DNA of 18,989 bases from Endothia cerciana (Eukaryota; Ascomycota; Sordariomycetes; Diaporthales; Cryphonectriaceae), in assembly GCA_026119935.1 (NCBI GenBank), contig JALRMH010000119.1, positions 1-18,989 of the forward strand. The letters are read 5' to 3'. Of this stretch, positions 8,150 through 17,487 are shown in pieces. Position numbers and translations under genes: made by a program. The notes beneath the pieces are model-generated. The model searched no databases, was not told the DNA's origin, and saw only the letters and a program-made list of their open reading frames with translations. The stretch's first letter is position 1, and each line of letters starts with the position of its first letter.

Positions 8150-9204
8150 GATTCTTATACTTTATAAGCTGCTCTTTAAGCTAGCCTTCTAGCTTGCTAT
8201 TAGCCTTGCATGCGTTGTTCCTTATTATCCTAGTGCTTATGCTAGTCTCGAACCTTATAGTGGATATAGATAGTGCAGTTAGTAGTTCTACACTACTACT
8301 ATTTGACTTTCTTATTAATATATTCTTTAGGACAGTCATCTAGCAATCTAATATAAGCGTTGTTGTGCTTTCTGTTGAGAATTTCTCTGAATCATAGGTA
8401 GGGTTCCTTAATTGCCTAGATAATCTAGCTAAACTCTCTAACTAAGAACTACTTGTGTTTAACTTTCTCTGTAAAGTGCGTCTTGCAGCTGTAGTACACA
8501 TATAAGATCTACGCAAGCTTATAGTGTCTTCTATTAATTAAGCTGATTCTAGTATCCTCTAGCTATTCAGCTTTAGTATTCTAGATAGATATTATAGCAA
8601 AGAGGTCCCTGAGCCCGAGGCTATATACTATATATTTAATCGCTAAGTCCTAAGTATTCTGTCCTTAGTCTGAGTTATAGCTGTGAGTTTCTTCCTTACT
8701 TATAATATTTTTATCTTCTATTCTTAGAATAATAAGTTCTAGTATATTATCTAGCTGTCAGTCTTAAAGTGTTTCTTTCTTTGTAGTTTCTGTAATTGCT
8801 TAAGATAGGAGGCGTTCTTTATAATAGGCTATTAGGTATAGTCTTAGATCCTTATTTTTAAGTTTCTGAACTTTTCTTTTAAATCCCTTCTTAAAGGTGC
8901 TTGAATAGTCTAAGTTGCTGTTGTTCAGTGCTGTATTATAGATTAGGCCCTTTTTATCTATTGCTAGTCGCTGTGTCTTCTTAGGTGCTTTAAAGAACTA
9001 TTCTAAGCCTTCTTTCTCTAAGAAGTATATTAAGCATTTATTATTAAAGCAGAATATCTAGTTAAGAAGTCTATAATCGTAGATAGAGTCTGACACTTAC
9101 TCTAGTAAGATATTATTACTTAGCTGATTAAGTTCTTATTATTAAAGGATATTTACTTATTATCCCTTTTAGACTAGTTGCTATTATAATTTCTTAAGTT
9201 ATCT

Positions 9205-9246
9205 GCATTCTTATATAAAGTAGCTATGCTTTCTATAATTATAGCA
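9205..9246 (-). other. CCHC zinc knuckle of gag (mutated)
   Basis: The minus strand reads KCYNYRKHSYFI*EC. With the two Tyr taken as RIPed Cys (TGT to TAT) and His (CAC to TAC) and the stop as a mutated Arg or Gln codon, the spacing is exactly C-x2-C-x4-H-x4-C, the nucleocapsid RNA-binding knuckle. As it stands two of the four zinc ligands are lost. The truncated second copy ends before this motif. Confidence 0.82.
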
Positions 9247-10224
9247 CTTAACGCTATTATTTAGTCTTTCTATAGACTAATAGTTAGCTGCATCTAGTTC
9301 TATCAGGCTAATATAAGTACTTCCGCTCTATACTATATTCTAGCGCTGATTTCTACCTTAATTCTTAAGCTAGAACTTCTTGCTGTTACCTAGCTATAAG
9401 CGCTATATAAGTTAGCTTTCTCTTTTTTTAGACTTCTCTATTTATTATTTATAGAGATAGTTATTAATTCTAATAGTTATATTTACAAATATTATAAAGT
9501 CTTTAAGCTAATTCTGCTTAGAGATCTCGTCTTTAACTTTATCCTTAAGTCCTTTATAGTAGTGTTCTATAAAGTTCTTATCTTTCTATAAAAGTCGTGC
9601 TGCAAGTTGCTTAAACCTAACTATATAAGCTGATGCTGACTTAGTTTATTTAAAGTTTATTAGCTGCTAAGCTGTAGTGCATTCTTTATTAAGGTCACTA
9701 AAGGTTTCTCTAAAGGCCTTCTTAAAGCTTATAAAAGAGTTAAATATTTCCTTAGTGCCCTTAATATATGCATTAGAGTTATTAGTATATTCTAGATAGT
9801 TGCAGAGAGAAGGTTTATACTAGATAAGAGTATCCTTCTTAAAGCGAGTTCTAGTAAAGATAACTTTCTCAGGTTCTATAATAAACTAGAAGGCGTTATA
9901 TAAGAAGTACACTTTATAATAGGTAAGGAATCTTTAAAAGAGTTTTTAAGTACTATTATATATAGCTAGCTTGTCTATCTTATAGCTTTTATTATTATTA
10001 ATAATAATAGAGGCCTAGGTGCTATACTGAATTTATTTCTATTAAGCCTGGATAATATCTTCTTGCTATTGCTGATGCAGATAGAGTTGTTTAATGCGTT
10101 AAGTAAGTTAAAAGACTTGCTAGACAAGTTCTTCCTAAGTAGGCTGCGCGCTATATAAGGATAAAGAGAGGGTTCCTAAGGCTATTATATTTCTATATTA
10201 TTCAAAGGGTTAATACTAAACTAT

Positions 10225-10246
10225 TTCTAAATAAAAGTTATTAAAA
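10225..10246 (-). promoter_or_regulatory. Expected primer-binding site region (tRNA not identified)
   Basis: Immediately inside the 5' LTR the minus strand reads TTTTAATAACTTTTATTTAG; the second copy at 15907-15928 reads nearly the same with a C in place of a T. The tRNA primer site should lie here, but G-to-A changes have probably altered it and I cannot match it to a particular tRNA. Confidence 0.35.
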
Positions 10247-10703
10247 TATAATAAGCACTATAATAATTTAAAGATCTCTAAATACTAATTAGGTTTATAC
10301 TAGCAAGAGCAGTATCAAATATAAGCCTTAAATATAGAAATATAGCTAGGTAGCCTGTGCAAGTATTCACTACCTTTAGAGCTTCTAAGTATAGGTATAC
10401 TTAGAACTTAGATTAATAACTGAAGAGCTATATACGAGATCTATCTAAGGGAAATAAACGTGTTCTTATATATCTAGCTCTTTAGTTCTGTTAGTAGTGT
10501 TGGTTATTAGATCACTTAGATCACCTGGGTGATCCAACTAATCCGGATCACTATAGATTAGCTACTGATCTATCTTAATCCTGCAATCCTAACCCTTGCT
10601 TACATAAGCCGTAGTTCCTAGGGTGTTGAACCCTTCCTGTGTCTTCTAGACAGTTGTCCTAGGTGCTTTGGTTTGTGACCTGTATGTTGGATGGGTTATA
10701 ATA
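10247..10703 (-). repeat. 5' LTR of the full-length element (copy 2, least mutated end)
   Basis: 457-bp LTR paired with 3244-3700, followed on the right by TTACG (10704-10708). Its right end, about 10604-10703, keeps many TpG dinucleotides that are TpA in the other two copies, so it is the best guide in the window to the unmutated sequence. The left part is more mutated. On the minus strand this is the promoter-bearing LTR from which gag and pol would be transcribed leftward. Where copies 1 and 3 read TATATAAG, this copy has a C (plus strand 10603), so the apparent TATA box in the others may itself be a product of RIP. Confidence 0.95.
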
Positions 10704-10708
10704 TTACG
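10704..10708. repeat. Target-site duplication, right copy (TTACG)
   Basis: Right-hand partner of the TTACG at 3239-3243. Before the insertion, base 3243 was continuous with base 10709. Confidence 0.93.
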
Positions 10709-12180
10709 CTTCTTAGACGAGTTTATTATACTGTTTGTAGAGTAAACCTATAGAGTCTTTTAGATAAAGGTTGCAATAAGTTGCAATAGCAGGGTATATT
10801 AAAGCAGCAGTGTTCGCAATAAGATAATAGTAATCAGGTAGTAGATGTAATTTAAGATTATCTTATTAGAGTTAAATTTAAAAATAGAATAAAGAAAGGG
10901 CTTTATATAATTAGAGGTGAAAGTATTAGAATTAGCTACTGAGTTTAATTAGATTAAATCAGCTCGAAGAGTAATATCGCCTGATCTAGAAGGCAAAAGG
11001 CAAGCAATAAGCAGTACTCAGAGTTTAGAAAGAAAGACTAATATAAGATTTTATATATCTATCTCCTTGTTAGAAGAGGCTTTTAAGCAATAATTATTTT
11101 ACTTCACCTTCTTGCTTTAGATACTATAATGCATCTAGAGTACTTGAGAAGCTTGCTTTATTGCATATAGAGTTAAATATAATATCGTCGAGCTTGCTAA
11201 TCGGATTATTTTAAATTAATTATTATTACTGCTATATATTTTCTATAATAAGCAGTAGCAGAGGAGGTAGTAGTAATAGTAATAATACAAGAAGAGGTGA
11301 TAAAGTAGTAATAAATATTAAGCTTGTTTTTAATATTTTTAAAAAGATAATATTCTAAAGAGTAGAAGCTAAAGGCTAGTACTATAGTACTTAGATAATA
11401 TAATTAGCAAAATAAATCTTATATAACTAGCTATTAGCTTTAAATCTCTGCAATCTTACTAGTTACAGGATGCAAGCTGATAATTAATGCTTATTTACTA
11501 TTAATTATTAATAATAATATCCTCTTTATTCTTTAAAGACTAATATTATAAATATTTAGTATTCGCTCTCTGCTTTAAAAGTATAGAAACAATTAGAAAA
11601 TACAGAACTTGACTATTGCTGTATAAGTAGATTACAGCAGCAAGTTTAATTAAATACAACTCTAATGCTACAGCTACTACTACCTAGGGATAAAAAGCAG
11701 AAAAGAGTCTAGCTTTTTCTTCGAGAAGTACAGCAAAGATACAGCCCTTTCTTTGTTATTCTCTGCATTATTAGCCTTAGTCAAGCTTGCATTATAGGAA
11801 TAAACTAAAGAAACTGTATAGAACTTCTGTATATACTTAAAGCGAAGAAAACGTATATTAAGCTTAAATATTTATAAAGCATAATATCTGTATATCTACA
11901 AAGTATATCTTTTACTATTTCTCTTAATTAATAACTTAAATACTTATATATTTAATTATTATTAATCTAATTTGTTTAAAGCTTGAAAAAACTATGCTCT
12001 TCTATATATATATATTTATTATAAAGCTAAATGCTTAAGCTGATTATCTATCTGCTTGTCTCCTCTAGTTTATAGATTTAAGTCTTATTAAAATTTAAAA
12101 GAAGGATAGATTAAAGACAAGTATAACAGAGATTATCAGGATAGCTATCCTAGTATTTAGAGAAGCAGATTACTCTTTAT
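10709..12180. other. RIP-degraded flank right of the full-length element
   Basis: From 10709 the plus-strand frame continuous with the pre-insertion left flank holds readable pieces (ARRVISPDLEGKRQAISS and NIRFYISISLLEEAFK near 10960-11090), then degrades. At 11265-11315 there is a purine-rich GTAGTAGTAATAGTAATAAT-like simple repeat. No LTR, integrase or transposase motif was found. Confidence 0.4.
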
Positions 12181-13270
12181 TTTTAAATATTAGCTCAGCT
12201 TAAAATCTTATAACTGAGTTATTTCCCTTTAAGAATCGCTTAAACAGCTCTCGATATTATAAATATACTTATTATATAAATTTATAATCTTAATTCTAAT
12301 AATACAGCTCTGGATTCTTATATTTATACAAGTACTTTTGTTAAAGCATTTCCTGCCTTGTTTAACAAGTATATTACTTAAGCTATTACAGAAAGCTAGC
12401 TGCGCAGGTAGAAGCTAGATGTTAGAATAAAAAAGACAACCAAATACATTAGCTTAAAGATATATAACTCGACTTTGCGCTATAGCATATTAAAACTAAA
12501 GCTTAAATAGAATTCAGCCTAATTGATTATACTATTATTGTTTATTTAGATGCTCTTTATTAATATATATATTCCAGCTTAACTAATATTCAACTAGTTA
12601 AGAGTAAAAAATTATAAGCCTTAGTAGAACTAAGTATCTTATTTTTTTTATATCTCTTTATTTTCTAACAAGAGCTTTCTCTTATTAAACTGCTTTCCTT
12701 TAACCCTAGAGTATTCGAACTCTAATACTCTTCAGGAGTCTGCTTTCCTTACTACTACTTCTGCTTAATAAAAACTTCCTATTTGCTGAAAATATAACCA
12801 GCTTGCATTGATGAAAGTACAGCGTTCTTTTATAATCTATAGGCTTGATGTCGATAAGAGGCTGTCTCTTTTTAAAGAAATCAGCGCTTTAGCTAAGGTG
12901 TTTACCCTCTTGCTTAATTATAAATTCCTATATATTAAGGTTTAACTAAAGAAATAAGGAAATTACTTAGGAAAATATAATAGCTAATATAACAATTTTA
13001 ATATCTATAGTCTGATTAAAAGGCTAAAGAAAGATAGATTTTAAATAAAATTCGAGATATCCAGTGTTTTAAGCTTTAGAGAACAGAGGTAATATATTAA
13101 AATATAAAAAGATATTAAATAGAAATTCAAAGTATTATAGCAGGACGCAATTTGTTATATATTCTTATAAGAACTTAAGCATTTATCAATAAGGTAGTAT
13201 AAGGTGCTGGTGCAATCACTAGTTATTAGCTGTAAATCTGCGCAATATTACTGATTGATGCTAGCTTTAT
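12181..13270 (+). other. Region with one loosely readable plus-strand frame, unidentified
   Basis: Frame 1 contains coding-like pieces (TALDSYIYTSTFVKAFPALF at 12304-12363, RLDVDKRLSLFKEISALAKV at 12841-12900), but overall stop density is what random sequence of this composition would give. No family recognised; it may be the remains of a gene or transposon. Confidence 0.25.
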
Positions 13271-13667
13271 AATAATTATTATTTATTAGCTGCGAATAAT
13301 CTATTTATTAAATAAATAACTAATTAGCTGCAAGTTTATTTATATTCGATATAAGCTTATATCTGACTATTAAGTTAAATAAATAAGGTCTTTAATATTT
13401 AAGCTTGTTCACTCTCTAAATACAAGCCTGTTTGTATTCTCTTTTATATTATTTCCCCTCTGCAGCGTTAGTATACTTGTTTTTTTCGTAAGAGGCAGAC
13501 AAGCTAATAAGATAATTATATAATATAATTATAATCTTATATTAGATCAACTTGCATTCAGAACGCGCTTAATTCAAGTACAATAGCATAATGCTTATAT
13601 AATAAATAACTAGATATCCCTTGCTCTATATAAATTAGCGCTACTTTGTTTACTTGCTATAATATTA
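13271..13667. other. AT-rich spacer, nothing identifiable
   Basis: Contains AT-rich imperfect palindromes (for example around 13515-13545) and two ATTAGCTGC-type words 50-60 bp apart near 13295 and 13323. No gene, LTR or repeat boundary seen. Confidence 0.4.
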
Positions 13668-13877
13668 GTGTATTTGCTATCAAACTATAATTTCTCTTTG
13701 CTTGTTGTTTACACTTTCACTTTTATTAAATGCACTTATATTATAATAGCGAGTTCCGAATATATTAAAGAGCACTTTATTAAAGATCACCTTGATGCCT
13801 TTTATATTATTTTCGCTTCTTTATACAAAGATGCGAAATTATCTCCGACCTCTAATATATTAAATCAGCTTAATTGA
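13668..13877 (+). CDS. Short intact open frame of 69 codons, doubtful
   Basis: ATG to TGA without interruption, unusual in this window. The N-terminal half is hydrophobic (LLVVYTFTFIKCTYIII), like one membrane segment; the C-terminal half is mixed (EYIKEHFIKDHLDAFYIIF) and looks more like real coding sequence. It could be the surviving end of an older gene, a chance frame, or antisense to the minus-strand candidate that may extend here. I recognise no family and see no convincing promoter. Confidence 0.2.
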   Translation: MYLLSNYNFSLLVVYTFTFIKCTYIIIASSEYIKEHFIKDHLDAFYIIFASLYKDAKLSPTSNILNQLN

Positions 13878-13899
13878 GAAAGTATTATAAGTTAATCTT

Positions 13900-14511
13900 C
13901 CTATAATATTTCTTTAGACTAATTAGTTCTCAGATCGCTAGAATCTTGCTTTATCTCTTTTCGTTGCTCTGCAGAGCTATGCTATTCTAGCTCTGCTATC
14001 TTTGACAATAGGTTGTAGTTCTCTCTGAAGTGACCTTCTAAGACTCATTTCTGCTGTGACCTCTGATAATTTCGACTTTAGTTATATCTAAATTCTCCTC
14101 TAATCAGCTCTTTTTAACAAAACTAACAATTCTTCTATATAGAATCAAGTCCTCTGCGCTGTTGCTAAGCCTATCCTACCTCTTTAACTAATCTTATCTC
14201 TTTTTAAGAGTTTATAGTTCTGTAATACTAGCAGCTTTTTAAACTTGTCTGAGCATTGCAAATATATCGATGCTATATTAAAGAAAGAGCTCGGCTTTAT
14301 ATATATCAAGATCCTTTAGTTTTAGAATATATATTTCAGTAATATTGTTAATTTTAAGATAGTATCTGAAGCATTCTTCAAATAATGCTTTAAAGGTCCT
14401 CGCTTATTCTTTTAAGATAGCTAGATTATATAGCTTAAAAAAGCAAAGCAGGATAATATTCTCGCTTAATTTATAGATTTCTGCAAAAAGCTAGCAGTAT
14501 TTACAAAGACT
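13900..14511 (-). pseudogene. Decayed minus-strand gene, unidentified, Lys/Glu-rich
   Basis: One frame holds from 14511 to at least 14001 (checked at both points). It reads SLCKYC*LFAEIYKLSENII, then a 44-codon run without a stop that includes ALFEECFRYYLKINNITEI and LKLKDLDIYKAELFL, then IFAMLRQV*KAASITEL*TL, SNSAEDLILYRRIVSFVKKS and LEENLDITKVEIIRGHSRNE. About twelve TAA/TAG stops occur in 170 codons, mostly where Gln or Trp would fit. The charged, helix-forming composition is more gene-like than its surroundings. No domain recognised. It lies just left of the 223-bp element, but I see nothing that makes it that element's gag. Confidence 0.38.
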
Positions 14512-14739
14512 TAAATATATATATTATACTAATAAAGAATATTAATAAAGCTTGATAAGCTAATTTGCAGTTCTATAAGAAAATGTAAAATAAATATTAA
14601 TATTATTAGCAACTCTAGATTAAAGCAGGACTTAAAATACTATTAATTTTAAATCTTAGTATTAAGAAAATTAAAAAGCAATTCATCTACTAATAAATCT
14701 TTAGAAGTATAGCTTAATTTTAGAAAATATATAAGAGAA
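14512..14739. other. AT-rich spacer left of the 223-bp element
   Basis: No gene seen. It should have been Gypsy internal sequence if the 223-bp element had simply inserted into the second Gypsy copy, but it shows no similarity to the bases left of 9281, so there is a deletion or rearrangement at 14739/14740. Confidence 0.5.
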
Positions 14740-14836
14740 TGTCAGAACACCTATCACATAAGCCCGGCAGAGTTACAATGATATAGCGAGAACAGGCTGT
14801 CTGATTGATAGCTGCTGGGTGTCTGTTGGTATAGAG

Positions 14837-14866
14837 ACTGATTCTTGCAGTGTAGAAAGAATCAGT
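14837..14866. repeat. Hairpin in the 223-bp element
   Basis: ACTGATTCTT (14837-14846) and AAGAATCAGT (14857-14866) are perfect reverse complements separated by a 10-nt loop. It could fold in RNA or single-stranded DNA, as short LTRs and non-autonomous elements sometimes do; no function shown. Confidence 0.75.
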
Positions 14867-14910
14867 GTGCCGAGTCGCTGGCTATTTGAAGGGGCATAGC
14901 CTGTGCGCCG

Positions 14911-14958
14911 CTAGCGCCGTTGTCCGCTAGCGCTATAGGCTACTAGCGCTGTTGTCGT
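14911..14958. repeat. Three 16-bp units starting CTAGCGC
   Basis: CTAGCGC occurs at 14911, 14927 and 14943, exactly 16 bp apart. Units 1 and 3 are also alike downstream (CGTTGTC versus TGTTGTC); unit 2 differs after CTAGCGC. It is a short tandem array near one end of the 223-bp element. Confidence 0.7.
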
Positions 14959-14962
14959 GACA

Positions 14963-15867
14963 TAGTTAGCTACATTTAGTTCTATTAAGCTAATATAAAT
15001 ACTTCTGCTTTATACTATACTCTAATATTAATTTCTATTTTAATTTTTAAGTTAAAACTTCTTATTATTATTTAGCTATAAGTGCTATATAAATTAACTT
15101 CCTCCTTTTTTAAACTTCTCTATTTATTATTTATAAAGATAATTATTAATTTTAATAGCTGTATTTATAAATATTACAAAGTCTTTAAGCTAATCCTGTT
15201 TAAAGATCTTATCTTTAACTTTATCCTTAAGTTCTTTATAATAGTATTCTATAAAGTTCTTATCTTCTTATAAAAGTTATATTATAAGTTGCTTAAACTT
15301 AACTATATAGGCTGATGCTGACTTAGTTTATTTAAGATCTATTAACTATTAAGCTGTAGTGCGTTCTTTATTAGGATTGCTGAAGGTTTCTCTAAGAGCT
15401 TTCTCAAAGCTTATAAAGGAGTCGAACATTTCCTTAGTGCCTTTAGTGCGTGCATCAGGGTTGTTAGCGTGTTCTAGATAGTTGTAGAGAGAAGGTTTAT
15501 ACTAGATAAGAGCATCCTTTTTAAAGCGAGTTCTAGTAAGGATAACCTTCTCAGGTTCTATAATAAATTAGAGAGCGTTATATAAAAAGTACGCCTTATA
15601 ATAAGTAAGGAATCTTTAAAGGAGTTTTTAAATACTATTATATATAGCTAGCTTGTTTATCTTATAGCCTTTGTTATTATTAATAATAATAAAGGCCTAG
15701 GTGTTATACTGAATTTGCTCTTGCTGAGCTTAAATAATATTCTCCTGCTGTTGCTGATATAGATAGAGTTATTTAATATATTAAGTAAGCTAGAGGACTT
15801 ACTAAATAAGTTCTTCCTAAGTAGATTGCGCGCTATATAAGAATAAAGAGAGGGTTCTTAAAGCTAT
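14963..15867 (-). pseudogene. gag: 5' fragment of gag in the truncated copy
   Basis: Same reading as 9281-10185 of the full element, with more stop codons. The start reads ATA GCT (ATG in the ancestor, by inference). The Gln-rich N terminus and capsid region can be followed by alignment, but the protein is unreadable over any length. The plus-strand open frame at 15082-15273 lies antisense to this gag and is not a gene. Confidence 0.8.
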
Positions 15868-15928
15868 TATATTTCTATATTATTTAAAAGGTTAATACTA
15901 AACTATTCTTAAATAAGAGTTATTAAAA

Positions 15929-16385
15929 TATAATAAGCACTATAGTAATCTAAAGATCTCTAAGTACTAATTAGGTTTATACTAATAAGAGCAGTGTTAA
16001 ATATAAGCTTTAAATATAGAAATATAACTAAGTAGTCTGTATAAGTATTTACTACTTTTAAAGCTTTTAAATATAAGTATACTTAAAACTTAAATTAATA
16101 ATTAAAGAGCTATATATAAGATCTATTTAATAGAAATAAATGTGTTTTTATATATTTAGCCCTTTAGTTCTGTTAATAGTGTTAGTTGTTAGATTACTTA
16201 GATTATCTGAGTGATCTAACTAATCCGGATTACTATAGATTAGCTACTGATCTATCTTGTTCTTATAACTCTAACCCTTGCTTATATAAGCTGTAGTTCT
16301 TAGGGTGTTGAACCCTTCTTTTATTTTCCGGACAGTTGTTCCGAGTATCCTGATTTATAACCTATATATTAAATAAGTTATAATA
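15929..16385 (-). repeat. 5' LTR of a truncated second copy (copy 3)
   Basis: Third 457-bp LTR, aligned to 10247-10703 at a constant offset of 5682 with no net indel. It joins directly to 966 bp of internal sequence on its left, so on the minus strand it is a 5' LTR followed by the start of gag. It is visibly more degraded than copies 1 and 2, with more TpA in place of TpG/CpA. The sequence to its right begins TAAAC; no matching duplication can be found because the other end of the element is missing. Confidence 0.93.
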
Positions 16386-17487
16386 TAAACTGAGTTTATC
16401 GCTGTATTATTCTTTAAAACTATAATAAGCTTATTTATATAGCAAGCTGTTGATTAGCACTGTTTAGCGCTTTGTAGAGCTGTATTAAAAGTTATAAGTT
16501 TTTATACAAAGCAGGTATTCTTTATAAAGATATTTCTATTAACAACTTTATAATTAATAAAGAAAGTAGTAACTTATTTTAGCTTTTATTTTTAATAGAT
16601 CTTAACCTTGCTATTAGAGAGCAGTAAGAATATATTTTAAAAGCAAAGGGAAAGACTAGTATAAGAGCTTTTATAGCTATTAGGGTTTTGCTTAGCAAGC
16701 AGCATTTATTTATATATAATTTTAAGTCCTTCTTTTAAATACTTTTCTAAATTTGCATTTATTATAATATAAATAGTAAAACTATTAAAACTATTAAGTT
16801 TTATAAATAGAATTATAATTCTAATAAAAGATTAGTTGTATTTAAAAAAGAGTTAATTAATAACTAAGAAGATATTAACTATTAATCTTATAAGTTAACT
16901 AAAGATAATTCTTCGTAAAGTATAGAAGTATAAAGAGTACTTTATTAAATAACTAGAATTAATTTATTATAATTATTTGCCTAGGTATAATATTTAATCT
17001 GTCTTGTATAAATATAAGTTGATAAGATACTTTCTATTCTAGGTTTAGCAGTATATAAAGGTGTAAAGTAAGGGTTTATTATAAAGAGAAAAAGAAGTTG
17101 AGAAATTAAATTAATAAAGATAGGAAAATAGCAAATAAGAAATATAAAAAATAAATTAAACAGACTGTTAATTATATATTGCTTGCAGCATACTAAGCAA
17201 AGAAATAGGTTTTTAAAGTCTTATTAGTAAATCTGCGTAGTATATCTTAATAGTCTATTTATTAAAGCAAAGGTTTTATTATAAAGAAAGTATATAATAC
17301 CTCTTAAAGTCTTACGTTTAAATATATTATAAACTTTATAGCAAAACTAAATATAAGCTACTTAGTTATTTTAGCTATTAATAATATAGCTATTGCTCTT
17401 AGAGTAAGAAAATAGTCTGTTTAATATTGCTTTGTATACTTTATTATAGTATTATAATAAAGCAGATATATTTTTTTAAGATTTCTA
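16386..17487. other. RIP-degraded flank right of the truncated copy
   Basis: No domain recognised on either strand. A plus-strand frame from about 16560 has short readable pieces (LNLAIREQ, KAKGKTSIRAFIAIRVLLSK), and the minus strand has a stop-free run without ATG at 16984-17220 (79 codons, Phe/Leu/Ile-rich). Both are within what chance gives in such AT-rich DNA. Confidence 0.4.

Larger units (their letters stand above)
8125..10185 (-). pseudogene. gag: gag of the full-length element, with long Cys/His-containing tail (RIP-degraded)
   Basis: Structural polyprotein that would coat the RNA in virus-like particles. The likely start is ATA at 10183-10185 followed by GCC, read as a RIPed ATG; no intact ATG fits better. 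About 50 codons in comes a Gln-rich, probably coiled-coil stretch. The Retrotrans_gag capsid region follows (about 9290-9990), with phrases such as EPEKVIFTRTRFKKDTLI and FIEHYYKGLKDKVKDEI. A CCHC knuckle lies at 9205-9246. The frame then continues about 350 codons with LLDDCPKEYINKK (8312-8345) and NCTIYIHYKVRD (8251-8285), a Cys/His-containing region of unknown job. It ends at tandem TAA codons 8122-8127. At roughly 687 codons it is long for a fungal gag. Internal stops are TAA/TAG, mostly explicable as mutated CAA, CAG or TGG. Confidence 0.88.
3244..10703 (-). mobile_element. Full-length Ty3/Gypsy chromovirus LTR retrotransposon, RIP-inactivated
   Basis: Complete LTR retrotransposon of 7460 bp read on the minus strand. 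Seen directly: two 457-bp LTRs, a 5-bp target-site duplication TTACG on both sides, a polypurine tract next to the left LTR, and between them gag, then protease, reverse transcriptase, RNase H, integrase and a chromodomain. That domain order with integrase after RNase H is the Ty3/Gypsy order, and the C-terminal chromodomain places it among chromoviruses. Every reading frame carries many TAA/TAG codons and several catalytic residues are changed, so this copy cannot make active proteins. Gag codons stay in one frame at anchors 10185, 9246, 8949, 8607, 8337 and 8133; pol codons stay in one frame at 8014, 6907, 6715, 5536 and 4612. Decay by substitution without net indels fits RIP. An additional antisense gene lies between pol and the 3' LTR. 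Confidence 0.96.
14740..14962. mobile_element. 223-bp GC-rich element with TGTCA...TGACA ends, probable solo LTR
   Basis: Starts TGTCAGAACACC and ends GTTGTCGTGACA; the ends are inverted copies matching at 9 of 12 positions. TG...CA termini and a length of 223 bp suggest a solo LTR of a different, perhaps Copia-type, family; a small non-autonomous DNA element is the alternative. It stands out by much higher G+C and many intact TpG, CpA and CpG, so it escaped RIP through late arrival or short length. Its flanks do not form a duplication (left AGAGAA, right TAGTT). Inside are a 10-bp-stem hairpin and three 16-bp units. Confidence 0.6.
14963..16385 (-). mobile_element. Truncated second copy of the same Gypsy element: 5' LTR plus 966 bp of internal sequence
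   Basis: Aligned to 9281-10703 at a constant offset of 5682 over 1423 bp with no net indel. It holds the LTR (15929-16385), the untranslated leader, the gag start (ATA at 15865-15867) and most of the capsid region, but lacks the zinc knuckle and everything after it. Sampled differences from copy 1 are transitions, mostly toward A/T here, so this copy is the more strongly RIPed. It stops exactly where the TGTCA...TGACA element ends at 14962. No target-site duplication can be recovered. Confidence 0.93.

Noticed and set aside
12481..12620. Possible Copia-like reverse transcriptase suggested by an isolated VYLDA-like reading
   Set aside because: No second reverse transcriptase motif at the right spacing and no Copia integrase or RNase H nearby.
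14512..14739. Interpretation of the 223-bp element as an end of a full Copia element extending left
   Set aside because: Neither a recognisable primer-binding site nor a clear polypurine tract joins it, and no Copia RNase H or gag signature was found left of it.
15082..15273. 63-codon plus-strand open frame
   Set aside because: It lies antisense to the gag fragment of the truncated Gypsy copy, consists of Phe/Leu/Ile/Lys typical of AT-rich noise, and is a by-product of RIP removing stops by chance.
16984..17220. 79-codon stop-free minus-strand run
   Set aside because: No ATG at its start, low-complexity hydrophobic composition, and a run of this length is expected by chance several times in six frames of such sequence.
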